DNA from: Verrucosispora sp. WMMD573
Lineage (GTDB): Bacteria > Actinomycetota > Actinomycetes > Mycobacteriales > Micromonosporaceae
Assembly (NCBI RefSeq): GCF_027497175.1
Contig: NZ_CP114901.1
Location: forward strand, 1,736,001 to 1,800,000
Reading direction: 5' to 3'
Length of the DNA stretch: 64,000 nucleotides
Shown: in pieces, positions 14,971 to 25,968 of the stretch
Layout of the letters: each line of letters begins with the position of its first letter
How positions within the stretch are numbered: position 1 is the stretch's first letter
Made by a program: the position numbers and the translations under genes
Notes under the pieces: generated by a model
The model's input: only the letters and a program-made list of their open reading frames with translations
What the model was told of the DNA's origin: nothing
Database searches by the model: none

Positions 14971-16809
14971 CTAGGCATAGGCCGCGCGCTGTTTCTGCAG
15001 CTCAAACCTCATTCTTGCACGACAGGTGGAGCGGGCGCGCGGTAGTAATACGCGAGATGGCGCCCCGCCGTACGCCCGCGCTCTTGGGGTTTCGGCCAGC
15101 TGCGCCGTCGCTCTGCGTAACCGAAACTGAGGATTCTCTCGCTCAACGTAGCGACACGTTGCCAACACGCGAACACCCAAGAGGCACCTCCGGTACACAG
15201 TGGACGAACCAAGACCCCGTTTGCGCAGGTGAGAGCGTTGATTCAAGTTTGAATCAATGGCACCTTGAGGGCTTTTAATCCATAGGTTCGGGGTTCGAGT
15301 CCCCGGCGGCCCACCTGTGTCGTCCTCCTGCGGATGCCTCGCAGATGTGCCGACTTCGGCACCTGATCGGCGTGGTACTAGGGCAGAGGCGGCTTCGGCC
15401 TTGGCGCGTTCGGACTCGAGTTCGTGCACGACCGAGGTGTAGGTGTTCGCAGCGACGGTGATACTCGACAGCCCGAGTACTTCCTGGATGTCCTTGAGGT
15501 CGGATCCGGACGCCTTGAGGAACGTCGCGGCGCAGTGCCGCAGGTCGTGCAGCCGGATCGGCGGCAGCCCGGAACCTGCGACGAGTCGCTCGAAGCGATC
15601 GCTGACCTGCTCAGGATGCCACTGGCGACCGTCAGGTCGCACGAAGAACAACCCGGTCTTCGGCCAGGCGGCGTCGGCCCGCCGGCGTTCCCGCCGCTCC
15701 TGGTAGATGCGTAACGCCGTGGTCGTGGAGGCGTCGAGCGCGATGATGCGGTCACCGGCGTAGCTCTTGACGGTCTTGATCACTGGTCGATAGCCGACGG
15801 TCGTGAGCTGCTGGGTAATCGTCACGGTCCTCCCCTCCAGGTCGACGTCGCCGTCGCGCAGGCCGAGTGCTTCGCCGCGACGCAGGCCCCGGTGCAGGAT
15901 GAGAGCGACGATGGGGTAGACAAAGACGTCATGGTCCTCGACGTGATCGAGGAACGCGCCGGCTTGCTCGGGTGTCCACACCATGACGCTGCTGGGCCGT
16001 AGTCCCGTCTCCTTCCACTGCTGCGTGGCGGCGGAGGTCCATACCCGCGCCCTCGGTGCTTGAACCGACGGCAACTCGACGTACGCGGCGGGGTTGAACT
16101 CGATGAGTCGATGGGTGCGTACCGCATCGTTGAGAGCCTTACGCAGGGTCGCGCGGATACGTTGCATCGTTGCCGGGCCCGTCCTTCGGACCCCCCTGAC
16201 CGACGCTCGGACCTGGACGTCATCACTGCAGCGGGCGATGTCGATCTGGAGGTTGCGGTCGCTGATGCTGTCGAACATCGACTGGAGATGGCCGACTCGG
16301 AGCCGATCGATCGGGATGTGACCAAGGTGTGGAACGAGATGAACACGGATATGGGTTTCGTAACTGACCAACGTGGTGGGTTGGATCTTGCGACGACTTG
16401 CGTGCCACTGCCAGAGGTAGTCACCCAGGGGCATCGCCGCAGATGCCACGAGCCCGGCGCGGACGCGGCGGACAACACAATCCCGATCGGGAAACGGCCG
16501 ACCGCTCTTAGTGTCCTTGAGCATGCGCGCGATATCGTTGCCGACTGTAGTGTCGTCACCAGCGAGTTCGAGTAGCGACTGTGCGCGGCCACGGTCAACG
16601 AGGGCCGCTTCACGGGTAGCGAAACCGAAACGTCGCAGCTGCCACCGTTTGCCATCGGGCTGCGTCGGCAGCTCGATCCGGTAGGCCCACGTCCCGTGGG
16701 TGGCGCTCCACGCACCACAGGCACGACGCAGCCTCGGACATGCGGCGCCGATCTTGTTCTTGTTCTCATCACGACAAGAGCAACTCTTGAACGGCGATCC
16801 CCGTGACAT
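14971..16809 (-). CDS. Tyrosine recombinase / integrase 2, with read-through tail past its att site
   Basis: 612-residue recombinase. The N-terminal CSCRDENKNKIGAACPRL block resembles that of integrase 1. Catalytic blocks are LHRGLRRGEA, RLHDLRHCAAT, LGLSSITV (Leu where His is usual) and the nucleophile Tyr in AANTYTSVV. From about residue 497 the frame translates the reversed tRNA-Lys 3' half (GGPPGTRTPNLWIKSP) and then runs about 97 residues through non-homologous sequence to 14971. With an intact tRNA at this site the frame would stop as ...NLWIKSPQLCH at about 518 residues. The native protein is therefore shorter and the tail is a by-product of rearrangement. ATG 16809 has GGGAG upstream. 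Confidence 0.88.
   Translation of the reverse strand: MSRGSPFKSCSCRDENKNKIGAACPRLRRACGAWSATHGTWAYRIELPTQPDGKRWQLRRFGFATREAALVDRGRAQSLLELAGDDTTVGNDIARMLKDTKSGRPFPDRDCVVRRVRAGLVASAAMPLGDYLWQWHASRRKIQPTTLVSYETHIRVHLVPHLGHIPIDRLRVGHLQSMFDSISDRNLQIDIARCSDDVQVRASVRGVRRTGPATMQRIRATLRKALNDAVRTHRLIEFNPAAYVELPSVQAPRARVWTSAATQQWKETGLRPSSVMVWTPEQAGAFLDHVEDHDVFVYPIVALILHRGLRRGEALGLRDGDVDLEGRTVTITQQLTTVGYRPVIKTVKSYAGDRIIALDASTTTALRIYQERRERRRADAAWPKTGLFFVRPDGRQWHPEQVSDRFERLVAGSGLPPIRLHDLRHCAATFLKASGSDLKDIQEVLGLSSITVAANTYTSVVHELESERAKAEAASALVPRRSGAEVGTSARHPQEDDTGGPPGTRTPNLWIKSPQGAIDSNLNQRSHLRKRGLGSSTVYRRCLLGVRVLATCRYVERENPQFRLRRATAQLAETPRARAYGGAPSRVLLPRARSTCRARMRFELQKQRAAYA
15272..15313 (+). other. Attachment half-site: 3' half of tRNA-Lys, plus orientation
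   Basis: From CTTTTAAT at 15272 to the discriminator A at 15313, the plus strand matches the anticodon loop, T arm and acceptor 3' strand of tRNA-Lys. One compensated pair differs (CGGGG/CCCCG instead of CAGGG/CCCTG). Upstream of the core only TCAATGGCA (15253-15261) resembles the D arm, so the 5' half is missing. It lies inside the 3' part of the integrase 2 frame. Confidence 0.85.
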
Positions 16810-17126
16810 GTGTTACTCCCAGTAGGCGCCCACGCCTTGCGATTGGGTCCGCTGGCGCTGGTCTGTCGGCTGACCTCATGTGGACGGGTCTCGAAACCGT
16901 TGGTCAAGGTCTACCCGTCCCCTTGCTCGCGAAGGGGGTAGCGACTGCAGCGCGGACGTAAAGTTCGCGCCCTCTTTCGTCGCGCATCGTCTCCACGGCT
17001 CGCTTTCGGCGGGTAACAACCCGGATTGTAATGAATGCCCGACTCACGCTGACATAGTAGAACCAAGCAACGGTAGGAGGAGCTGAACAGTACTGACTGC
17101 TCGAAGGGGTGACTAGCGATGTCGCT
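16810..17126. other. Intergenic upstream region of integrase 2
   Basis: About 320 bp with no convincing gene on either strand. It must contain the integrase 2 promoter (reading left). The composition is mixed and less GC-rich around 16990-17110. I see no long inverted repeat that would mark an IS end here. Confidence 0.5.
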
Positions 17127-17616
17127 AACCCGGTGGATGTCCGGTGAGCTTGTTGCCGCCTCTGGGCGGCGCTCGCCGCGGATGCCCGGCGAAGTATGAC
17201 CACCGGGGAGATCGCCTACTACGTCTACGGACCCCGCCGCACCCGCCTGGTCGACCTGGCCCGCATGGCGGGGGCGCGGTGGGCGATCGAGGAGTGCTTC
17301 CAACAGGCCACGAACGAAGCCGGCCTCGACGAATGCCGGGTCCGCGACTGGCGAGCCTGGTACGCCACACACCCTGTCCATGGCCGCCCACGCCTGGCTG
17401 TCCGTCGCCCGATCCCTTTCCGCAAAAAGGGGAACCGGCACCGACGACGACATGATGATCAGCTACACCGTACCGAAAATCCGAAGACTCCTCACCGCAC
17501 TCGCAGTGCGATCAACCCACCCACCAGAGCATGTCTGGGCCTGGTCGCGATGGCGCCGACGACGCCAACCCCAAGCCCGAACCTGCCACTACCGACGCCA
17601 CGGCTACCACTGACGA
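17127..17616 (+). pseudogene. IS701-type transposase, 3' fragment, frameshifted
   Basis: The frame beginning TTGEIAYYVYGPRRTRLVDL and continuing RWAIEECFQQATNEAGLD...VRDWRAWYA is the C-terminal catalytic region of an IS701-family DDE transposase (family usually near 400 residues). After WYA one extra base near 17368 moves the homologous continuation (LSMAAHAWLSVARSL) to another frame, which ends at 17613. The N-terminal two thirds are absent. No terminal inverted repeats are recognised. It is an inactive remnant inside the island. Confidence 0.8.
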
Positions 17617-17750
17617 ACTGCCGTCGCAGTATCAGGGGCTCGGTGCCCCAGTCTGCCTGCCTGCCGGCAATTCGTGGGGCGCTCCGGTGATGCGCTGACG
17701 AGCCGCGCATGCGGGCGCCGGAGCCGCGAAGGAGACGTAACGCCAGAGGC

Positions 17751-18305
17751 TCAAACTTCGGGTACGGAGTACGTGAATTCCTTGCCGCCGCGTTCGGCTA
17801 CCCCGCGCCGCCGGACGAGCGCTCTTGCCGCGACGAGGCGTTTGAGTCGGTTATTTGCGTTGGGGGCGGTGATGCCGAGTTGTTCAGCGACCGTCGTCGC
17901 GGTGAAAGTTCCCAGCGTCCTGGCGAGCTTGAAGGTGTCCGAGAGAACTTCCGACGCCGCGAGCAGCATAAGGTCATCACCGAGTCGCTCCAGTGCGAGA
18001 AGTTCGCGGCGTTCGAAGGCGATGACGATAGTTTCGCGGGTGTCGTTGTTGAGTCCGGTGACGAGCACGGAGGTCGGCCCGTCGTCCTGCGTGGCGAGGG
18101 TGGAGTAGTACTTGCGGAGGAACTCGTCGGTGAAGCTGACGGTCATCGCCTCCACGTCGGTGAAGTCGATGACGAGAAGGCTGGTGCCAGGCGGGATGTG
18201 GTCTTCTAGGTCGTGAAGCACTTTCCTGCCGCGTTCCCTGGTTGACAGGAACGCCCGGTGTTGTCCGACGTCGTAGGTGACGGTCGTAGCGGGATCCGGT
18301 TTCAC
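17751..18305 (-). CDS. STAS-like DUF4325 protein with C-terminal winged helix
   Basis: 184 residues. The middle block LLVIDFTDVEAMTVSFTDEFL matches the STAS-like DUF4325 domain, a fold related to anti-sigma-factor antagonists. The C-terminal part (TFTATTVAEQLGITAPNANNRLKRLVAARAL) looks like a winged helix-turn-helix. It lies 28 bp downstream of the ATPase gene at 18334 on the same strand, so the two form an operon. DUF4325 and histidine-kinase-like ATPase genes often occur as a pair, thought to act as a partner-switching module. The target here is unknown; the neighbouring ubiquitin-like operon is a candidate. Confidence 0.75.
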   Translation of the reverse strand: MKPDPATTVTYDVGQHRAFLSTRERGRKVLHDLEDHIPPGTSLLVIDFTDVEAMTVSFTDEFLRKYYSTLATQDDGPTSVLVTGLNNDTRETIVIAFERRELLALERLGDDLMLLAASEVLSDTFKLARTLGTFTATTVAEQLGITAPNANNRLKRLVAARALVRRRGVAERGGKEFTYSVPEV

Positions 18306-18333
18306 CTGACTGATTGAAACACGTTACGGCCCG

Positions 18334-19176
18334 TTACGGAACTCGGACGCGGAGCCAGGCCCAGGTGCCGTGCACCGGTTCGGCGACGCGGCTGCAGATC
18401 GAGGTGGGTTCCGAGCGAAGCTTCGCGGTGGCGACGGCGTCTCCGCTGCGGAGCATGAGTTCACCTCCCTTGTTGCCGCCTAGGATGGCCTGCCGCCACA
18501 GGTTCGGTAGTCCGTGGCCTCGCCCTTCGGCGCGTCTAATGCCGCCGTTCAGCGCTAGCTCGAGAGCCGGGGGTCCTTCCAGATCCTGGTTGGTGGCGTC
18601 GGAAAGGACCTTTTGGATCCCGGCGCCGGAGTCGCAGACGGCGAACTCGAACCCAGGCGTGCGGCTCAGGGTGCCGCTGTAGAGCTGGGCGGCGGTGAAT
18701 GCGCCGGTCTTGCTGAGGCCGTGTGTGGTGGCGTTGCTGAGTAGCTCGGCGAGGCTGCGGAAGGCCGCCCTTCCCGCGTCCGGTCCAAGCTGCGCCTTTA
18801 CCAATTGGCCGAGTGTCGCGCTGACGTCGTCGATGTTGGTAGGCGTGACCTTGGCAACCTCGAGGAGTTTGTCGGAGTGGTCGCGCCGCCCCTGGGGTGG
18901 GACTGACCCGTCGATCTCGGCGAAGGGCTTGAGTAACTCCACAACGTTCATCCGCACGAGATATGACGCGATCTTCGGATCGTGAGGAACGAGCAGGTGG
19001 ACCCCACGGCCGTCGGCAGCGCCGACGGTCCCCATCGAGACGATGGCGGCGAGCTCAAGCGGGCTGACCCACTGCAGTCCTCGCGCGTCGAGCACCAGGT
19101 TCCCCATGTCGCCGTGAAAGTCAGCTCTCAGCTCTCGGCGTCGGAGGGGGTTCCGGCCGGCCAACTCGATGCGCAC
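18334..19176 (-). CDS. GHKL ATPase with N-terminal STAS-like segment
   Basis: 280 residues. The N-terminal third (NLVLDARGLQWVSPLELAAIVSMG) resembles a STAS strand-helix unit. The rest is a histidine-kinase-type ATPase: N box FRSLAELLSNATTHGLS, G1 box DSGAGI, G2 box GRGHGLPNL. No phospho-acceptor His domain is present, so it is RsbW/RsbT-like rather than a sensor kinase. It heads the two-gene minus-strand operon and diverges from the ubiquitin-like cassette across a 208-bp gap holding a perfect inverted repeat. It probably phosphorylates or sequesters the DUF4325 partner. Confidence 0.78.
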   Translation of the reverse strand: MRIELAGRNPLRRRELRADFHGDMGNLVLDARGLQWVSPLELAAIVSMGTVGAADGRGVHLLVPHDPKIASYLVRMNVVELLKPFAEIDGSVPPQGRRDHSDKLLEVAKVTPTNIDDVSATLGQLVKAQLGPDAGRAAFRSLAELLSNATTHGLSKTGAFTAAQLYSGTLSRTPGFEFAVCDSGAGIQKVLSDATNQDLEGPPALELALNGGIRRAEGRGHGLPNLWRQAILGGNKGGELMLRSGDAVATAKLRSEPTSICSRVAEPVHGTWAWLRVRVP

Positions 19177-19272
19177 ACACCAAGCATGACAGCTAAAACG
19201 GGGCCTGCACGCCCTCGGGACGCCGAAGTGGACCAGAGGCCGCTTCGGGGGTTGCGCCGGACACGGCCACCT

Positions 19273-19294
19273 GTTTCACTGGTCTCAGTGAAAC
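19273..19294. promoter_or_regulatory. Perfect 9-bp inverted repeat between divergent operons
   Basis: GTTTCACTG (19273-19281) and CAGTGAAAC (19286-19294) are exact inverted repeats with a 4-nt spacer, centred in the gap between the ATPase gene (minus) and the Ubl gene (plus). Its position suggests an operator serving one or both promoters; the winged-helix DUF4325 protein could be the binder (inference). Confidence 0.6.
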
Positions 19295-19384
19295 GGAGAA
19301 TCTCGGAGTTAGCTGGTGCCCTACCGGCGGCCTCCGAGACCGCGGAGCCCGTCGACACGGCCCCGCTGAAGCAGAGGAGCAGAC

Positions 19385-20887
<1,503 letters not shown>

Positions 20888-20891
<4 letters not shown>

Positions 20892-22279
20892 CCATCCCGA
20901 TCACCGATACCTTCAACCGCACCGCCCTGTTGGCAGTGCACGATGGAACCCAGGCGACCGTCAAGGCCGCGCTCGACGCGCACGTCGCGACGGGTATGGC
21001 CATCGTCGCGGGCAGCGTGGCCGCGGACGTGCGCGGCCAGGCCGCGTTGTGCACGGCCGTCGCGACGGCGGTCCGCGCGTTCGGCCAGGTCATGGTGATC
21101 ACAGACGGCAAGGTGCCACTGACCGCCGGGCCGCACCGCGGGTACAGCATCGTGCAGATGATCGATCGGGAAGGTGCCCGGCACGCCGATGACCTGACCG
21201 GCGTCCCGGTGGACTGGCCCGTGCTGTACCTCGGCGATGCTGCGCTTCCGGCACCCGCCGGTGGCGTCCGGCTCCGGGTCAGGTGGAGCGGTTGGACCGC
21301 TCACGTCCATCCGGCTGACACGGGGACCGACCACGCCGTCGAGGGCAACGTGCTGGCCGCGATCGCCGCCGGGGCCCTCGGTGTGCACGAGGCCTTCGGC
21401 GCGATCCGGAACCGCCCGGGCAGCGACGCCGGCTGGCGCACCATCACCGTCAACCTCTGGCAGCCGGGGACCAGCGCCGACGGGCCCGAGCTGACCCACG
21501 CACCGGCAGCCTGGTGGATCGTAGGCCTCGGTCACCTTGGCCAGGCCTACGCCTGGGTGATGTCCTGGCTCACCTACGCCGACCCGGCCCGGGTCGAGGT
21601 GGTGCTGCAGGACACCCAGCGCGTCGTGGACGCCAACCACAGCACCGGGCTTCTCACTCCGGCGAACCCGGACCCGGTCCGCAAGACCCGTCTGGCCGCG
21701 GCGGTCCTCGAGCGGGCCGGTTACGACGTCGTCATCCTCGATCGGCGACTCGATCATACCAACCGTGTGCTGGACGGGGACTACCATGTCGCGCTGCTCG
21801 GCGTCGACAGCCTCGATCCTCGCAGGCTCATTTCCGGAGTCGGCTGGAGGCTCGCCATCGACGCCGGACTCGGCGTCGGACCGGCCGATTTCAACGCCCT
21901 GCTCCTGCGCCGATTCCCCGCTCAGGTCCCCAGTGACGAGACACCCAGCTGGAAGGATGGCGTTTCGCAGCAACGACGTGCTCCCACGGCCGCCCTCGCC
22001 GACCTTGAGCGACGCGATCCCTGCGGATCGGTACAAGTCGCCGGGACCGCTGTCGGCGCGGCCTTCGTCGGCGTCGTCACCGCATGCCTCGGAGTCGCTC
22101 AAGGCGCCCGCGCCGCCCTATCGGGAGACGGCTTCGACGTGATCAACCTGCACCTGGAGACCGACGACGTCGATCTCGCACCGGCAACCTGCGAGGTCGA
22201 GGTGTTCGGGGGCCGCCTCTTGCCCGTAAGTGACCGGTGCCCGGCCACCTCCGGGATGGCAGCGGGTGAAGGGAGTTAG
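20888..22279 (+). CDS. E1-like ThiF-family adenylating enzyme
   Basis: 463 residues. The second half is a ThiF/E1 Rossmann domain: WWIVGLGHLGQAY with the glycine loop at residues 213-218, the VVLQDTQRVVDANHSTGLL block (acidic end of strand 2 and the NxxxG segment) and RKTRLAAAVLERAGY. Cys379 (RRDPCGS) is the best candidate for a thioester Cys. The first 200 residues have no named domain but are conserved-looking and may bind the E2 or Ubl. ATG 20888 overlaps the JAB stop as ATGA. It would activate the Ubl C-terminal Gly as an adenylate and hand it to the E2-like protein. Confidence 0.82.
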
Positions 22280-22807
22280 GCCAGGGTGGCGAGGTGGCGC
22301 CCAGCCGAGGGCGGCGGCGCAGCCGGTGCTTGGCCTTGCGCGGCCGTCGTGGCGGACGCTGTTGGGTCGGACGTTGACTGGTCCCGACGTCTTGGCGGCC
22401 GTGCGCTTGGACCCAATAACGCGCGCCGCCCCGGCGAATCGCGAGGCAGTACGTCTCCGCGTCTAGTGCCGAGGGCGGCGTGCCTATAGGAGAGCATGGG
22501 TGTTGGCCGAAGCGGACCGCCGACTGTCCGCTGATTCGGCAGGCGGAAAGTCTCGTCATCTACAAGGACTTACACCTGCGGCTCGGCCGGTCTGTCGACT
22601 GGGTGGGCCGAGCCAGCCGGGCGGAGGAGCGAATCGCGGCGACACCTGATGTTTCATCTATGCTACGGCCTCGATCCTTTAGCTAAGGCGAGGCAAGATC
22701 GAGGAAGTAGATTCAGCCAGCCCGGTCGCACTCGATCGTCGTCTGGGCTAGCCGAAGAACTAGTTGGCGAGGCAGAGGGAGCGCCGACGGGGTGATTGGG
22801 GGCCAAA
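22280..22807. other. Gap between the Ubl cassette and the GTPase system
   Basis: About 530 bp without a supported gene. Short frames on both strands are arginine/proline-rich shadows. An inverted repeat CCTCGATC (22669-22676) / GATCGAGG (22697-22704) lies about 100 bp before the next gene and could be an operator or weak terminator. The promoter of the downstream five-gene system must lie here. Confidence 0.5.
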
Positions 22808-24148
22808 GTGAGTGAGGACGTCCTGCTCCGCTTTCTCGGCAGCGGGCTGATCGATGTCGGCGGAGACGACACCAAGCTCGAGAAACTCAGGTTGACCGCA
22901 AGTGATCTTGCCGGATCCCTGAGGAAGTCGTCGTCTAAGGCGTTGGCCTACGCCTTGGTGGCCTTCGACCCTCAGGCGCCCGTCGAGGATCCGGTCGTTG
23001 TTGACGCTCTCGCCGCCCTCAAGAAGCGCTGGGCGACCTACGTCAACACCTTCTCTGGCCCCCCGGTCGCAGTGGTCCGGGCGATGCTCCTGGATGCCCT
23101 GGCGCAGGCCGCAGCGGACGACGATCGCATAGGCGTGGCCGTCGTCGCCTCGGCACGCAACGCGCTCCCATTCATCGAGGCCGGGGACGAGCGGGAAATC
23201 TGGGCCGACGTGATCACAGAGATCGAGGAACGAGTCGACGCGCGCGCCGAGACCGAGTGGGCAATACCGTCCTCGATTGCGGTTCCGGCCATGGCGTTCG
23301 AAGTTCCGGAGTTGAAAGCGCCGACGGTGACGACGGCACGCGCTGGCCGCGATTACCTCAAGAAGCAGTTTCGGGCGGCCGTCGGACCGCAGTTTAGTGA
23401 TCCCCAACAGGGCGTTGTGGCTACGAACGGAAACCCTCACTGGCCACAGAACAACCCGAGGGAGTGGGTAACCGAGTTCGGCGACCGCATGGCCGATGCC
23501 GTGGCTCAGGGCATCGATGCTGTCGCCAGCAAGACCACGATCGAACAAGCGGATCTTTCGGACCCGCTCCAAGCGTTGGCGGCGAGCGTTTCCAGCTATG
23601 TCGAAAATACCCTCAATACCGTGACCGCCGCCACAGCCGGTCTGCAGCGACGGACCAACCTGCTCTGGTGGAAGGAAACCCTGTTCTCCCCGACTACCCG
23701 GGTCAGTTACCGGGATCTGCCGCCGGCCACTGCGGCGACGCTGATGGCCTTCGACCTACATCAGCAGGTCCCGATGTTCTCCCCAGCGAGCGTGGCAGCC
23801 TTCTTGTCTGAGGCCGTGGTAGGTCTTCCCTCGATCGATCAGGACAAGACCTACCCGCTGCGCGAGTTGGTGGCGGAAGCGCAAACGGAGGCTGGGCTGG
23901 CTGTGCTTCGCACCGCCGGAGCCGTCGTGATTTCTCCGCCTGAGGGCCGAGGTCCTCTTCTGGCTTTGATCGCCTATCCCGACGTGCCCGCGGCGTGCGC
24001 CGAGGCGGAGTTCCGGCGATTGACCGGGGTGCCGCCAGACGCGCAGCTCACGCTGCCGGGCTGGGCTAGTTGGGTTTTCCGTGAGCTACAGGCGGCTAGG
24101 GCTTCGAAGGGTGGCTCGAACGCCATACGCCGGTCGCGGAGGAGCTAG
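22808..24148 (+). CDS. GTPase-associated helical-domain protein (GASH-like)
   Basis: About 446 residues, predicted almost entirely helical, no signal peptide or membrane segment. The N-terminal part (SEDVLLRFLGSGLIDVGGDD...KLRLTASDLAGSLRKS) and its place directly before two P-loop GTPases and a GAP1-type protein fit the GTPase-associated system helical domain. It resembles the first-position component of such systems as I remember it. I prefer GTG 22808 over TTG 22796. It is followed after 5 bp by the first GTPase. Its role is unknown, perhaps a scaffold or sensor. The assignment relies on context more than on a motif. Confidence 0.6.
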   Translation: MSEDVLLRFLGSGLIDVGGDDTKLEKLRLTASDLAGSLRKSSSKALAYALVAFDPQAPVEDPVVVDALAALKKRWATYVNTFSGPPVAVVRAMLLDALAQAAADDDRIGVAVVASARNALPFIEAGDEREIWADVITEIEERVDARAETEWAIPSSIAVPAMAFEVPELKAPTVTTARAGRDYLKKQFRAAVGPQFSDPQQGVVATNGNPHWPQNNPREWVTEFGDRMADAVAQGIDAVASKTTIEQADLSDPLQALAASVSSYVENTLNTVTAATAGLQRRTNLLWWKETLFSPTTRVSYRDLPPATAATLMAFDLHQQVPMFSPASVAAFLSEAVVGLPSIDQDKTYPLRELVAEAQTEAGLAVLRTAGAVVISPPEGRGPLLALIAYPDVPAACAEAEFRRLTGVPPDAQLTLPGWASWVFRELQAARASKGGSNAIRRSRRS

Positions 24149-24153
24149 GCATC

Positions 24154-25116
24154 ATGCAGAAATGTACGCGACAGGCCTGCTTCGCCCCGGAGATCGGCTG
24201 CGATCTCGGCTATCTGAACTTGTCGAAGTGTTCTGAATGGGCGGGACGCGCGACGCCGGACTCGATTGACGTCGAGCCGACCGATGAGGTGCTGCTGCCG
24301 TGGTCGGGAAGTGCGCTGGGTTTGGCGGACCTCGGCTTCGTCGCGGGTCGCGCGCGCCCGATGGTCGTCGGAATTGCCGGCCAGCAAAACGCGGGCAAGA
24401 CCACGCTATTAGGTGCCTGGTACCTACTACTCGGTCGCGGCGCCGTTGGTCTCGAAGATCGTCAGTTCGCCGGATCCTTCTCGCTCACAGGATGGGAGGC
24501 GGTCGCGGGATCACTGCGCTGGAATCCAGGGCAGCCGCCGAGCTTTCCGCCCCACACAACGAGCCGGAGCGGGCGTGCTCCGGGGCTGCTGCATCTGTCC
24601 TTCTGGGACGCGAGGCTGGCTCGGGTCACTGACTACCTAATGACCGACGCACCCGGCGAATGGTTTCAGAGATGGTCGGTCAACCGCGATTCGGCCGAGG
24701 GCGCCGGAGCGCGCTGGGTCTCGGCCCACGCCGATGTCCTGCTCATCGTTGCCGATCGAGAGGCGTTGTCCGGCGAGAACATGGGGTCGGCCCGCGGGGC
24801 TCTGCAGCTCCTGGCCCGCCGAGTGGCTGCAGAGCGGCGGGGACGCCCAGTCGCGTTGGTCTGGACGAAGTCCGACATCGAGATCACCAACCAGATAGAG
24901 CAGTCAGTTCGGGAGGCGGTGCGAGGTACCATGCCCGACGCTGAAGAGTTCTCGGTCAGCGTTGTCTCCAGTGGTCCTGGTAAGCACGAGGTTGGTGTCG
25001 GCTTGGTTGAGCTCTTGGACTGGATCTTGGCGATACGACGTCCGCGCGTGGAGTTGCCTTCCCCGTCAGCGACTAGCAACGATCCACTTTTCATGTTTGG
25101 CGCGAGAACGTCGTGA
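24154..25116 (+). CDS. P-loop GTPase, double-GTPase system member 2
   Basis: 320 residues. A short Cys-rich leader (CTRQACFAPEIGC...LSKCSEW) may bind zinc. The Walker A motif is GQQNAGKTT with Lys82, switch-like DAPGEWF follows near residue 168, and VWTKSDIE provides the base-recognition TKxD motif. This fits the double-GTPase family found with GAP1 and GASH proteins. GGAGGAG at 24138-24144 precedes ATG 24154. The end overlaps the second GTPase by GTGA, suggesting the two proteins are made in equal amounts and may pair. Confidence 0.8.
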   Translation: MQKCTRQACFAPEIGCDLGYLNLSKCSEWAGRATPDSIDVEPTDEVLLPWSGSALGLADLGFVAGRARPMVVGIAGQQNAGKTTLLGAWYLLLGRGAVGLEDRQFAGSFSLTGWEAVAGSLRWNPGQPPSFPPHTTSRSGRAPGLLHLSFWDARLARVTDYLMTDAPGEWFQRWSVNRDSAEGAGARWVSAHADVLLIVADREALSGENMGSARGALQLLARRVAAERRGRPVALVWTKSDIEITNQIEQSVREAVRGTMPDAEEFSVSVVSSGPGKHEVGVGLVELLDWILAIRRPRVELPSPSATSNDPLFMFGARTS

Positions 25117-25946
25117 CCATGTCGCGCGACTCGATTCTGCTGCTCGGTGAAAGCGGGGTCGGAAAGACACATTTCGGCGCACAGCTTCTCAGGCGGTTGA
25201 TGAAGGGTGACGGTCGCCTGCGCATGAGCGGACAGGCAACGAACCTCGAGCCCTTCGAGTCAGCCCTTGAAAGTCTGAACGAAGGAAAGGCAGCCGGACA
25301 CACCGCCACCTCAACCTACATGGACAGCATTTGGCCCGTCGCCGATGTAGCTGGACACCAAGCGGAGCTCGTCTGGCCCGACTACGGCGGCGAGCAAATC
25401 AAGAGCATGATCTCCTCCCGCCGGGTGTCGAACGCATGGCAGTCGCGTGTGCGACAGGCGCCCGCCTGGCTACTGTTGATCCGCCTTCAGCAGACGCGGT
25501 TCGGCGAAGACATCTTCTCGCGCCCGCTTGGGGATCTACGCGGGGCGGCGATTGAGAACCGGGAGCTGCAAATCTCTGATCAGGCTCGGCTCATCGAACT
25601 CCTGCAGATGCTGGTTTTTGTGGGCGGCGCAGCGACTGGGCGGCAAGCTGATCGTCCAAGGCTTGGTGTGTTGCTCACGTGCTGGGACGAACTCGACTTT
25701 GATGGAACGCCGGCGGCGGCTCTAGAAGAACGTTTGCCGATGCTTGCAGCGTTTGTGCGGTCCACCTGGTACGCGCCGTCCATCGTGGGGCTCTCAGCCT
25801 TGGGACGGCCACTCAGCCCACACGATAGGGACAGCGACTATGTCAGCCGTGGACCGGAGCATTTCGGTTACGTGGTGAAGCCGGACGGATCGCATTCGTC
25901 GGATCTCACCCTGCCGATCCAGATGCTTCTCGACGGCCTGCGATAG
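25113..25946 (+). CDS. P-loop GTPase, double-GTPase system member 1
   Basis: 277 residues. The Walker A motif GESGVGKTH (Lys18) is at the very N-terminus. DVAGHQAELVWPDYGGEQ holds the probable switch II, with a DYGGE in place of DxxG. LLTCWDELDF stands at the place of the base-specific NKxD, so nucleotide choice may be unusual. Translationally coupled to the preceding GTPase. It probably forms a regulated pair with that protein and is read out by the GAP1-type adaptor encoded next. Confidence 0.8.
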   Translation: MTMSRDSILLLGESGVGKTHFGAQLLRRLMKGDGRLRMSGQATNLEPFESALESLNEGKAAGHTATSTYMDSIWPVADVAGHQAELVWPDYGGEQIKSMISSRRVSNAWQSRVRQAPAWLLLIRLQQTRFGEDIFSRPLGDLRGAAIENRELQISDQARLIELLQMLVFVGGAATGRQADRPRLGVLLTCWDELDFDGTPAAALEERLPMLAAFVRSTWYAPSIVGLSALGRPLSPHDRDSDYVSRGPEHFGYVVKPDGSHSSDLTLPIQMLLDGLR

Positions 25947-25968
25947 CGACGGGCGGGTAGGGCCAAGC

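Noticed and set aside
22276..22497. Minus-strand frame starting MLSYRHA, reminiscent of an RlmJ start
   Set aside because: Similarity ends after seven residues; the rest is shadow-type sequence.
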